Shown: positions 43,006-50,559 of the stretch, piece after piece
How the letters are laid out: each line of letters begins with the position of its first letter
How positions within the stretch are numbered: the first letter of the stretch is position 1
DNA from: Vibrio diazotrophicus
GTDB taxonomy: Bacteria; Pseudomonadota; Gammaproteobacteria; Enterobacterales; Vibrionaceae
Length of the DNA stretch: 64,000 nucleotides
Assembly: GCF_038452265.1 (NCBI RefSeq)
Contig: NZ_CP151842.1
Coordinates: 2,108,001 to 2,172,000 of the forward strand
Direction: 5' to 3'
The notes under the pieces: model-generated
The model's database searches: none
What the model was told of the DNA's origin: nothing
The model's input: the letters and a program-made list of their open reading frames with translations, nothing else
Program-made: the position numbers and the translations under genes

Positions 43006-44231
43006 ACCGCAGAGTTGTTGTAACCGGTATGTCCGGTGTTACTGCGTTTGGTAACGACTGGGAAAGTATCGAACCTCGTTTACGCGCTTGCGAAAACGCC
43101 ACTCAGTACATGCCTTCTTATGAGCAATATGACGGACTGAATACAAAACTGGCTGCACCGGTCACTGATTTTGAATTACCGAAACACTATAAGCGAAAGC
43201 AAGTACGAGGTATGGGACGCGTTTCCATGCTCGCAACAGTCGCGACAGAGAATGCACTGATTCAAGCTGGCTTAATCGGTAATGAAGTACTTACTAACGG
43301 CCAGACAGGTATCGCTTACGGATCTTCAACAGGTAGTACAGACGCTGTTGGTGCATTCGGCGTGATGCTGAATGAAAAGACCACCAGAGCGATTACCGCA
43401 ACGACTTATGTGCAAATGATGCCGCACACCACAGCAGTGAACGTAGGTCTGTTTTTCGGCCTTCGTGGTCGTGTAATTCCGACTAGCAGTGCTTGTACTT
43501 CAGGAAGCCAAGCGATTGGTTATGCCTATGAAGCGATCAAACATGGATATCAGACCATAATGGTCGCTGGCGGTGGCGAAGAGCTTTGCCCTACTGAATC
43601 AGCGGTATTCGATACCTTGTTTGCAACCAGCCTGAAAAACGATGCACCAAAAACCACACCGAGCCCATACGATAAAGATCGTGATGGCCTAGTGATTGGC
43701 GAAGGTGCAGGTACGCTGGTTTTAGAAGAGTATGAACACGCCAAAGCTCGTGGTGCCAAAATCTATGCAGAAATTGTTGGATTTGCCAGTAACTGCGATG
43801 CGGCACACGTTACTCAGCCTCAAATGGAAACCATGCAAATTTGTATGGAGCAGGCGCTGAAAAACGCGAATCTCTCTCCGGATAAAATTGGTTATGTGTC
43901 CGCCCATGGTACGGCGACGGATCGCGGTGACATTGCCGAAAGCAATGCTACAGAAAAAGCCGTAGGCAGAGTGCCAATCAGTTCCCTAAAGAGCTACTTT
44001 GGTCATACTTTAGGTGCATGTGGTGCGGTAGAAGCTTGGCTGGGCTTAGAGATGATGCATACCGGCTGGTTTAACCCTACCCTTAACCTTAATAACCTTG
44101 ACCCAGAGTGTGGCGATCTTGATTACATCACTGGCTCTGGTCGTGAAATGCAAATCGATTACCTGATGAGCAACAACTTCGCTTTCGGCGGCATTAACAC
44201 CTCAATTATCTTCAAACGAATTGCTGATTAA
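43002..44231 (+). CDS. apeR: Beta-ketoacyl-ACP synthase, second ketosynthase (ApeR)
   Basis: 409 aa FabF-like ketosynthase. Triad Cys165 in TSSACTSGSQA, His302 in SAHGTATDRGD, His335 in SYFGHTLGACGA. Together with ApeO the cluster thus has two catalytically complete ketosynthases; described clusters also have both, with ApeR thought to handle early steps or to be partly redundant. Last gene of the 17-gene operon; its stop codon lies in the loop of a 12-bp hairpin, followed by a terminator. Confidence 0.9.
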   Translation: MNRRVVVTGMSGVTAFGNDWESIEPRLRACENATQYMPSYEQYDGLNTKLAAPVTDFELPKHYKRKQVRGMGRVSMLATVATENALIQAGLIGNEVLTNGQTGIAYGSSTGSTDAVGAFGVMLNEKTTRAITATTYVQMMPHTTAVNVGLFFGLRGRVIPTSSACTSGSQAIGYAYEAIKHGYQTIMVAGGGEELCPTESAVFDTLFATSLKNDAPKTTPSPYDKDRDGLVIGEGAGTLVLEEYEHAKARGAKIYAEIVGFASNCDAAHVTQPQMETMQICMEQALKNANLSPDKIGYVSAHGTATDRGDIAESNATEKAVGRVPISSLKSYFGHTLGACGAVEAWLGLEMMHTGWFNPTLNLNNLDPECGDLDYITGSGREMQIDYLMSNNFAFGGINTSIIFKRIAD

Positions 44232-44245
44232 GCATCAGCAATTCG
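44217..44245 (+). other. Perfect hairpin spanning the apeR stop codon
   Basis: CGAATTGCTGAT (44217-44228) and ATCAGCAATTCG (44234-44245) form a perfect 12-bp stem. The 5' arm encodes the last four apeR codons and the 5-nt loop begins with the TAA stop. No long T-run follows. It is followed 24 nt later by the operon terminator. Confidence 0.6.
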
Positions 44246-44269
44246 TTTAGACTTCAACTACGAGTTTTA

Positions 44270-44306
44270 AAGCCGCCCTTATTGGTAAGATAAGGGTGGC
44301 TTTTTT
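44270..44306 (+). terminator. Intrinsic terminator of the aryl polyene operon
   Basis: AAGCCGCCCTTAT (44270-44282) and ATAAGGGTGGCTT (44290-44302) form a 13-bp stem with one G-U pair and a 7-nt loop, running into TTTTTT. Confidence 0.9.
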
Positions 44307-44367
44307 ATCTCTCTGTTCTCTATTTCGATAAAAATTGTTAACGGGATTGGATAATTAAATCAATACC

Positions 44368-44396
44368 GGGAACGTTACCGAAAACTGAATTATACT
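44368..44396 (+). promoter_or_regulatory. LacI-type operator and promoter of the fructokinase gene
   Basis: GGGAACGTTACC (44368-44379) is a near-palindrome with ACGT core shared with sites at 47149 and 48434. A -10 hexamer TATACT is at 44391-44396, so a bound repressor would cover the -35/spacer region. The likely binder is the LacI-family repressor encoded at 47270. Confidence 0.65.
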
Positions 44397-44433
44397 AACC
44401 GCATTTGAAATTAAGATTCGATGGAGAGACACA

Positions 44434-45354
44434 ATGAATACTGTTTGGGTAACTGGCGACGCTGTCGTTGATTTAATTCCTGACGGGGAAAACCATTATC
44501 TCAAATGCCCAGGCGGAGCTCCGGCAAACGTAGCGGTGGCGATAGCTCGTCTTGGCGGTCAAAGTGCGTTCTTTGGCAGAGTGGGAAATGACCCGCTGGG
44601 AAGATTTATGAACCAGACGCTTTCACAAGAACAAGTGGATAGCCGCTATCTTATCTTGGATAACGACCAGCGCACGTCTACAGTGGTGGTCGATCTGGAT
44701 GACAGTGGAGAACGCAGCTTCACCTTCATGGTGAAACCGAGCGCTGACCAATTTCTGCAAACCAGTGATATTCCAAACTTCAAACAGGGTGACTGGCTGC
44801 ATGTATGCTCAATTGCTCTGGCAAATGAGCCTAGCCGCAGCAGTACTTTCGAAGCAATTGAACGAGTCAAAAAGGCTGGCGGAAGCTTTAGCTTTGACCC
44901 TAACCTTCGTCCAGAAGTCTGGCAGAAACCGCAAGAGATGGTTGCAACAGTCACGCGTGCAGTCGCGAACGCTGATGTAGTTAAGTTTTCAGAAGAAGAA
45001 CTAACCCTGCTCACAGAGACCGACTCCATCGAACAAGGTTTGAATGCAATTAAAGCGTTGGAGATTCCTCTAGTGATCATCACTCAAGGCGCTAAAGGTG
45101 CACTCGTCGTGACTAAGGAAAGCCAGACACTAGTCAGCGGTAAAGTGGTGAAACCCGTAGATACCACGGGTGCTGGTGATGCTTTTGTCGGTGGATTGTT
45201 GTACCAGCTTTCTCAAACGGCAGACTGGCAAAAAGCAGAAAACATTGCTCTTGCTGTCGAATGTGCTCACGGCTGTGGTGCCTTAGCAACCACACAGAAG
45301 GGCGCAATGACGGCTTTACCAAATCAACAAGCGTTGAAAGCGTTCCTTCAGTAA
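44434..45354 (+). CDS. scrK: Fructokinase (PfkB family)
   Basis: 306 aa carbohydrate kinase. GGAPANVAVAIARLGG at about 27-42 and DTTGAGDAFVGGLLYQ near 245-260 are the two PfkB signatures; the second contains the catalytic Asp and anion hole. It phosphorylates fructose released from sucrose-6-phosphate. Convergent with the sucrose hydrolase gene and preceded by the shared operator. The symbol scrK is given from context. Confidence 0.9.
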   Translation: MNTVWVTGDAVVDLIPDGENHYLKCPGGAPANVAVAIARLGGQSAFFGRVGNDPLGRFMNQTLSQEQVDSRYLILDNDQRTSTVVVDLDDSGERSFTFMVKPSADQFLQTSDIPNFKQGDWLHVCSIALANEPSRSSTFEAIERVKKAGGSFSFDPNLRPEVWQKPQEMVATVTRAVANADVVKFSEEELTLLTETDSIEQGLNAIKALEIPLVIITQGAKGALVVTKESQTLVSGKVVKPVDTTGAGDAFVGGLLYQLSQTADWQKAENIALAVECAHGCGALATTQKGAMTALPNQQALKAFLQ

Positions 45355-45384
45355 GCATTTAAAATAAGCGTTTTTAAATACAAC

Positions 45385-45410
45385 AAAGCCACCTATTACT
45401 AGGTGGCTTT
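45385..45410. terminator. Bidirectional terminator between scrK and scrB
   Basis: AAAGCCACCT (45385-45394), loop ATTACT, AGGTGGCTTT (45401-45410). Shared by the convergent fructokinase and sucrose hydrolase genes. The T-run is short, so efficiency may be moderate. Confidence 0.75.
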
Positions 45411-45448
45411 CGTTTATCGGGCTTTAGTTTCTCTTTATCTACTCTCAG

Positions 45449-47089
45449 CTAGACAGCAGGAGCAAATGTCGATTCCACGACCGATTTCAAAGGTGCAAAC
45501 TCAGCACTGACGTTCGCTCCTTCTAAAATAATTTGTGTTGCTGACTCTGGCGTAAAGACCCTGCCCGTCATCACATGTTCACCATGGTTGATAAACACTT
45601 CCAACGATGAGTTATCGGCCAGCATCTGCAAATGTACCGCTTTGTCAGTATCTAACGGCAGCTCACGAATGACATCACCTTCTCGAATTTGAGTTTGGCT
45701 TCGGTCGAAACGAAGTACACCTTTATCTGTATCAAGCTGCAACTTCACACGATAATTGTCGTCAGACATCAGTGTAAGAGCACTTCCCCAAGGCAGTTCA
45801 ACGTTAAGCTCAAAGCTTTTGGTTTGTGCATCGACAGGACTGATTCCCAGCTCCAAACTTGATACCGACTCTCTAAGCTCCGCAAGCTCACGAATTGGAG
45901 TTTGAACAATCTTTCCGTTCAACCATTTAAGCTCTCTTAATGCGGTTAGCTGATGTATCCAGCCATTGTCACAACTTGGCTGGTTAACTTCATCGGGTAA
46001 CCCCATCCAACCGACCATAACTCTTCTTCCGTCTTCTGTTTCCATGCTTTGAGGCGCATAGAAATCAAAACCCGCATCCAGTTGCCAACCTTCAAGGAAA
46101 TGAATTTTTCCTTCACCATCCTGCTCAACATGATAAATGCGATTTTGGTGCTCAATAGTATGATTCGGATTCTCGGATTTAATCCCTTGTGGCCCAAACA
46201 CAAAAAACAGATCACCGTTCAGCTCAAACATATCTGGGCATTCCCACATATAGCCAAAAGGTGCGATTTCATCACCATAGAGGGAATCAAAATCCCAGTT
46301 CATTAAGTCATTTGAATGATATACAGCCAAACGACCTTGCAGATCGGTAGTTTGCGCGCCTAGTAGCATGTGCCACTTGTTTTGGCGATAGAGTATTTTA
46401 GGGTCGCGGAAGTGTTCAGTAACACCAGCAGGTAAGGTGCGAATCACAGGCCCCAGTTTCTCCGCCGTATTGTCTTCGTTTAAGCGTGCGACACATTGCA
46501 TCGTTTGTCTCTGACGATCATGGCCTAAACGTGTGTTACCAGTATAGAAAAGCAGTAAATCCCCTTCATGGCTTACGGCATGACCCGAGAACACACCATG
46601 GCTATCAAACCAGTCTGAAGGTGTGAGAGCAATGGATTGCCAATTCCAGTTCACCAAATCGCGGCTTTTTAAAAGAACCCAGTATTTGTCTTTATGCTCA
46701 CAAGCATAGGGATACCACTGATAGAACAGATAGTATTCACCATTGTGGTAAACAAAACCGTTAGGATCATTTAACAGACCTTGTGGTGGGGAGATGTGCC
46801 ATTGTGGGCGATAACTGCAGGTCGTAGGTTGCAGATGTTCTTTTGCTGATGCTATTTGCTTCTCGGCAATCAAACGACCTAAGGAAGCCAAATCCTCATC
46901 ACTAACGGCGCTGCTTCTAGGCATAGATAACTGCCATTCGCCTAACACCGACTCTGCTTGCACAGAATCTGGACAGGGCAATGCTTTTTGAGCATCTTTA
47001 ACGGCAACAACCACCCGTCCTTCGGGAGCCAAAATACGTACGATGTTATCAACACCACCAGCGAGTTCGATAAGGAATTGTAGAGACAT
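45449..47089 (-). CDS. scrB: Sucrose-6-phosphate hydrolase (GH32)
   Basis: 546 aa cytoplasmic invertase, no signal peptide. GH32 catalytic residues: nucleophile Asp108 in GLLNDPNGF, transition-state Asp in the FRDPKIL segment and acid/base Glu in WECPDMF. The beta-propeller is followed by a beta-sandwich. The first ~90 residues before the catalytic domain are a helical extension. Cleaves sucrose-6-phosphate delivered by the PTS (48585) to glucose-6-phosphate and fructose. The operator lies 60 nt upstream. Confidence 0.93.
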   Translation of the reverse strand: MSLQFLIELAGGVDNIVRILAPEGRVVVAVKDAQKALPCPDSVQAESVLGEWQLSMPRSSAVSDEDLASLGRLIAEKQIASAKEHLQPTTCSYRPQWHISPPQGLLNDPNGFVYHNGEYYLFYQWYPYACEHKDKYWVLLKSRDLVNWNWQSIALTPSDWFDSHGVFSGHAVSHEGDLLLFYTGNTRLGHDRQRQTMQCVARLNEDNTAEKLGPVIRTLPAGVTEHFRDPKILYRQNKWHMLLGAQTTDLQGRLAVYHSNDLMNWDFDSLYGDEIAPFGYMWECPDMFELNGDLFFVFGPQGIKSENPNHTIEHQNRIYHVEQDGEGKIHFLEGWQLDAGFDFYAPQSMETEDGRRVMVGWMGLPDEVNQPSCDNGWIHQLTALRELKWLNGKIVQTPIRELAELRESVSSLELGISPVDAQTKSFELNVELPWGSALTLMSDDNYRVKLQLDTDKGVLRFDRSQTQIREGDVIRELPLDTDKAVHLQMLADNSSLEVFINHGEHVMTGRVFTPESATQIILEGANVSAEFAPLKSVVESTFAPAV

Positions 47090-47148
47090 AGTCTTACCTA
47101 ATTAAATTCTAGCGAAAACGAAAATAAGAGTTTTCTGTAAATTATTTC

Positions 47149-47160
47149 GGGAACGTTCTC
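47149..47160 (-). promoter_or_regulatory. LacI-type operator upstream of scrB
   Basis: GGGAACGTTCTC, the same AACGTT-centred motif as at 44368 and 48434. It lies 60-71 nt before the scrB start, in the expected promoter zone. Confidence 0.65.
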
Positions 47161-47232
47161 AAAATATAAAACAACCGCTCAATTAGCAAGTATTTAAGCG
47201 GATAGATAAAAAAAGAGTCTGGTTAGTGTGAA

Positions 47233-47251
47233 GCTGGGCACAAAGCCCAGC
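47233..47251 (-). terminator. Probable terminator downstream of scrR
   Basis: GCTGGGC, loop ACAAA, GCCCAGC: a 7-bp GC-rich stem 19 nt after the scrR stop. The T-run on the minus strand is offset by about 18 nt (complement of the A-run near 47208-47214), so termination may be weak. Confidence 0.45.
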
Positions 47252-47269
47252 CATTATTGAGGAAGGAAT

Positions 47270-48256
47270 CTAGCAGGTTTCGCGGTCTATATTTTGGAAA
47301 GTGAGTACGACTTTACTCATCTCCAATCCTTTGCCTGCAATACGCTCTAACAGCATTTTCGCAGCATTTTCTCCCGCTTTATCAAAGGCATAATTAAAGG
47401 TTGATAAGCTGGGTGTACTGACAGAAGAAAGCTCATCGTTACCCACACCGAGTACTTTAATTTGTTTGCCCACTTCAACACCTTGCTCTAGCAAAGCTCG
47501 AATAGCTCCAAGAGCGATCCTGTCGGTGGCACAAAACAGCCCGTCCATATCCGGAAATGCTTTTAGCTGTTGCTTAGCTAGTCTATAACCAGATTCAATA
47601 GAAAAATCCCCGTGAGCATGGAACAACAGAGACAACTGGTTAAAACTTAAAGCTTGCTCCAAGCCTTGCGAACGCTGGATATCAACAGCAATGTCGTCTG
47701 CTTGCACGCCTATAAAACCGATGCGTTTGCATCCTGCCGCGACTAAACGATTTCCCGCTTCAAAACCAACCCGCGTATCGTCATGGACCACGCTTGGAAT
47801 GTTATAAAGAGAGCCATCTTGACCGATGAGTACTACAGGTACATTGGAATTCTGGATCGCTTTAACCAATGGTGCATCTAAATGTGTCGCGTAGAAAATA
47901 ATCCCTTCCACACGTTTCTGGTTAAATATTTGAATATATTCAAGTTCTTTTTCATGAACCTGATGAGTATTGGCCAACAAGACGTGTTTTCCCGCTTGTT
48001 CAAAAATGGCCGTTAAACCGTCAACACCTTGTGCTGTGGCGTGTGAGCTTACACGGGGAACAATCACACCCACCAAATTAGTCTTCTGTGATTTTAAGTC
48101 TTTTGCGACCTGATTGACTACGTAACCGCACTCTTTGACAGCCTGTAACACCTTGATTTTCGTTGATTCTTTAACGCCATACTCGTTGTTAATAACACGA
48201 GATACCGTAGATTTCGATACACCAGATAATCTAGCGACGTCGTGCAAACTTGCCAT
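47270..48256 (-). CDS. scrR: LacI-family repressor of the sucrose genes
   Basis: 328 aa from MASLHDVARL (ATG 48256). The upstream 44 codons of the longer frame do not resemble a LacI N-terminus, and an AGGGTA lies in front of 48256. Helix-turn-helix LHDVARLSGVSKSTVSRVIN at residues 4-23 is canonical; VNNEYGV and a ligand-binding domain like periplasmic sugar-binding proteins follow. Divergent from the PTS gene and beside scrB, it most likely binds the three AACGTT-centred operators and is released by sucrose-derived fructose or fructose phosphate. The inducer is inferred from ScrR relatives. Confidence 0.9.
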   Translation of the reverse strand: MASLHDVARLSGVSKSTVSRVINNEYGVKESTKIKVLQAVKECGYVVNQVAKDLKSQKTNLVGVIVPRVSSHATAQGVDGLTAIFEQAGKHVLLANTHQVHEKELEYIQIFNQKRVEGIIFYATHLDAPLVKAIQNSNVPVVLIGQDGSLYNIPSVVHDDTRVGFEAGNRLVAAGCKRIGFIGVQADDIAVDIQRSQGLEQALSFNQLSLLFHAHGDFSIESGYRLAKQQLKAFPDMDGLFCATDRIALGAIRALLEQGVEVGKQIKVLGVGNDELSSVSTPSLSTFNYAFDKAGENAAKMLLERIAGKGLEMSKVVLTFQNIDRETC

Positions 48257-48584
48257 AAAGTACCCTACTAAGAACAAATTGGGATTGATTGCAAACTTAT
48301 CTGCATTCTTCGATTTATATATCGTGATTCTACCCTTGTTTTTGTCATTCTTGCCTACCCTTTTGGCGATCATCTTCACAATATTCACCGTTTGCTTTTG
48401 ACCATGAGCAATTTTTTAACAAGAATCAATATTGCAAACGTTCCCAAAATAACAATTAAGAACCAATTTTTAACCTACCCAGTCAATCGGGCTTGCAGAA
48501 AGACTAGCGAAAGCTGGTGATGAAAATGCAACTTCAAGTGAGACGGGTATCTATACTGACTATTAACATGAAACGGGGTGAGTT
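48257..48584. promoter_or_regulatory. scrR-scrA divergent promoter region with operator
   Basis: Holds the LacI-type operator GCAAACGTTCCC at 48434-48445, about 140 nt before the PTS gene and 178 nt before scrR. The rest is A/T-rich. The scrA Shine-Dalgarno is the GGGGTGAG just before ATG 48585. No CRP palindrome of good quality was seen, although catabolite control would be expected. Confidence 0.6.
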
Positions 48585-50024
48585 ATGGACTATCCAGTCA
48601 TAGCAAAACAGCTTCTCGACCATTTGGGTGGTAAAGCCAATATCCAAGCTTTAGCACATTGTGCGACACGCTTACGCTTAGCGCTAAAAGACGATGCACT
48701 TATCGATGAAGCTGCGATTGAATCGCTTGAAGGCGTTAAAGGACAATTTAAGGTTGCTGGTCAATACCAGATTATCTTTGGTTCTGGCATCGTTAACCAA
48801 GTATACGCAGAGATGGCAAAACTAACCGGTATGACAGAAATGTCGACCAGTGATGTGGCAAGTGCTGGCGCAGATAAACAAAACATTGTGCAACGTGCAG
48901 TGAAAGGACTTTCGGATATCTTTGTTCCGATTATCCCTGCTATCGTAGCTGGCGGTCTGTTAATGGGTCTATTCAACGTATTAACAGCGCAAGGTCTGTT
49001 TATAGACGGACAATCACTGATTGACGCAAACCCTGGTTTGGCTGATCTCGCTAGCATGATTAACACTTTTGCTAACGCCCCTTTTGTATACCTTCCGGTA
49101 TTGCTAGCGTTCTCAGCTTCTCGCAAGTTTGGCGGTAACCCTTTCCTTGGCGCAGCCCTCGGTATGCTGATGGTTCACCCAGATCTTCTCAATGGTTGGG
49201 GATTCGGTAGTGCATCGGTTTCGGGAACTGTACCGACTTGGAACATTCTTGGTCTAGAAATTCAAAAAGTAGGTTACCAAGGTTCAGTTCTACCTGTACT
49301 GGTGTCAGCGTTTATCCTTGCCAAAGTTGAAAATGGCCTGCGTAAGTTTATTCCATCTGTGTTGGATAACCTTCTTACACCTATGTTGGCAATTTTCATC
49401 ACAGGTTTCCTAACTTTCACCTTGGTTGGTCCTATCACTCGTGATGTTGGTTTCATGCTTGGTGATGGCCTGAACTGGCTATACGATTCTGCAGGTTTTG
49501 TTGGTGGCGCACTGTTTGGTTTTATCTATGCACCTTTCGTTATCACAGGTATGCACCACAGCTTTATCGCAATCGAAACTCAGCTTCTTGCAGATATTGC
49601 GGTAACTGGCGGTACGTTCATCTTCCCTATCGCGGCAATGTCTAACGTAGCACAAGGTGCAGCGGCTTTAGCGGTTGGTTTCAGCACTAAAGATATCAAG
49701 CTAAAAGGCATAGCAGTTCCTTCAGGCATTACGGCTCTACTTGGTATTACTGAACCAGCGATGTTTGGTGTGAACCTTAAACTACGCTATCCGTTTATTG
49801 CAGCCATCACTGGCGCAGCAGTATCGAGCGCATTTATCACACTGTTCAATGTAAAAGCTCAAGCACTAGGTGCAGCGGGTTTACCGGGTATTATCTCAAT
49901 CTCACCAGATAAGATTAGCTACTACGTTGTAGGCATGGCGATTTCATTTGCAGTGGCATTCGGTATGACCATCCTTCTAGGTTTGCGTGCTAAAGCAAAA
50001 CAAAATACCCAAGCGTTAGCGTAA
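48585..50024 (+). CDS. scrA: PTS sucrose-specific EIIBC
   Basis: 479 aa. IIB domain at residues 1-85 with the phosphocysteine Cys26 in AHCATRLRL; IIC membrane domain at about 105-470 with eight to ten helices and the GITEPAMFGVNL segment typical of glucose/sucrose-family permeases. No IIA domain is fused, so phosphate would come from a separate IIA such as Crr. Imports and phosphorylates sucrose for ScrB. Trehalose or beta-glucoside specificity is possible from sequence alone, but the neighbours indicate sucrose. Confidence 0.93.
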   Translation: MDYPVIAKQLLDHLGGKANIQALAHCATRLRLALKDDALIDEAAIESLEGVKGQFKVAGQYQIIFGSGIVNQVYAEMAKLTGMTEMSTSDVASAGADKQNIVQRAVKGLSDIFVPIIPAIVAGGLLMGLFNVLTAQGLFIDGQSLIDANPGLADLASMINTFANAPFVYLPVLLAFSASRKFGGNPFLGAALGMLMVHPDLLNGWGFGSASVSGTVPTWNILGLEIQKVGYQGSVLPVLVSAFILAKVENGLRKFIPSVLDNLLTPMLAIFITGFLTFTLVGPITRDVGFMLGDGLNWLYDSAGFVGGALFGFIYAPFVITGMHHSFIAIETQLLADIAVTGGTFIFPIAAMSNVAQGAAALAVGFSTKDIKLKGIAVPSGITALLGITEPAMFGVNLKLRYPFIAAITGAAVSSAFITLFNVKAQALGAAGLPGIISISPDKISYYVVGMAISFAVAFGMTILLGLRAKAKQNTQALA

Positions 50025-50050
50025 TCCCCCTCAATTATTACGCTTTACAT

Positions 50051-50080
50051 TGCCCACTACGTTTGTAGTGGGCATTTTTA
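50051..50080 (+). terminator. Intrinsic terminator of scrA
   Basis: TGCCCACTAC (50051-50060), GTTT loop, GTAGTGGGCA (50065-50074) followed by TTTTTA. Confidence 0.9.
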
Positions 50081-50102
50081 TTTGTGCAGACTGGCTGAAT
50101 AA

Positions 50103-50474
50103 CTATGAAAGGGCTGCGATGATTTGTGGACGGAAGATAAAAAACACTGCGCCTAACAAGCAAAGCCCTGCCCACACAAAATCCATTCTGAAGGGTTCTT
50201 TCATGTAAATGAGAGCAAAAGGAACAAACACAGTTAGCGTGATCACTTCCTGCAATATTTTCAATTGTCCAAGGTTTAATACGGTGTAGCCAATACGGTT
50301 GGCCGGTACCTGAAAAAGATACTCAAACAGCGCAATTCCCCAGCTTAGCAAGGCTGCAATAATCCACGGCTTGTGACTCAATTCGCGCAAATGGGCATAC
50401 CAAGCGAACGTCATGAAGACATTGCTGATGAGCAATAAGCCAATAGTGATTAACATAGGAGGGATAGCGAACAT
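50103..50474 (-). CDS. DMT/DUF486-family small membrane protein
   Basis: 123 aa with four predicted helices: LITIGLLLISNVFMTFAWY (about 8-26), IIAALLSWGIALFEYLF (about 38-54), VITLTVFVPFALIYM (about 78-92) and FVWAGLCLLGAVFFIF (about 99-114). It fits the DUF486 branch of the drug/metabolite transporter superfamily; no substrate is known. Its Shine-Dalgarno (GGAG) lies inside the 3' arm of a 13-bp hairpin, see the next entry. Downstream of the sensor kinase gene. Confidence 0.88.
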   Translation of the reverse strand: MFAIPPMLITIGLLLISNVFMTFAWYAHLRELSHKPWIIAALLSWGIALFEYLFQVPANRIGYTVLNLGQLKILQEVITLTVFVPFALIYMKEPFRMDFVWAGLCLLGAVFFIFRPQIIAALS

Positions 50475-50483
50475 TCAATAAAA

Positions 50484-50518
50484 CTCCACGCAAATATAGC
50501 GACATTATTTGCGCGGAG
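50484..50518 (-). promoter_or_regulatory. Hairpin containing the DUF486 gene Shine-Dalgarno; also possible terminator of the two-component operon
   Basis: On the minus strand CTCCGCGCAAATA and TATTTGCGTGGAG form a 13-bp stem (one G-U pair) with a 9-nt loop. The GGAG at the end of the 3' arm is 9 nt from the ATG at 50474, so the ribosome site is paired when the hairpin forms. TTTTATT directly follows, so the same structure can stop transcripts coming from the kinase gene. Confidence 0.6.
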
Positions 50519-50559
50519 TGTGCTACTAACAAACGCTTTTAGCAATAGGGATCATACTG

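Noticed and set aside
26231..44231. Recent horizontal acquisition of the aryl polyene cluster at an attachment site
   Set aside because: No integrase, tRNA end, flanking direct repeat or marked change in base composition is visible at either edge.
48257..48388. N-terminal extension of the LacI-type repressor to 48388
   Set aside because: The added 44 residues are basic and without homology-like features, while MASLHDVARL at 48256 is the standard LacI start with a ribosome site.
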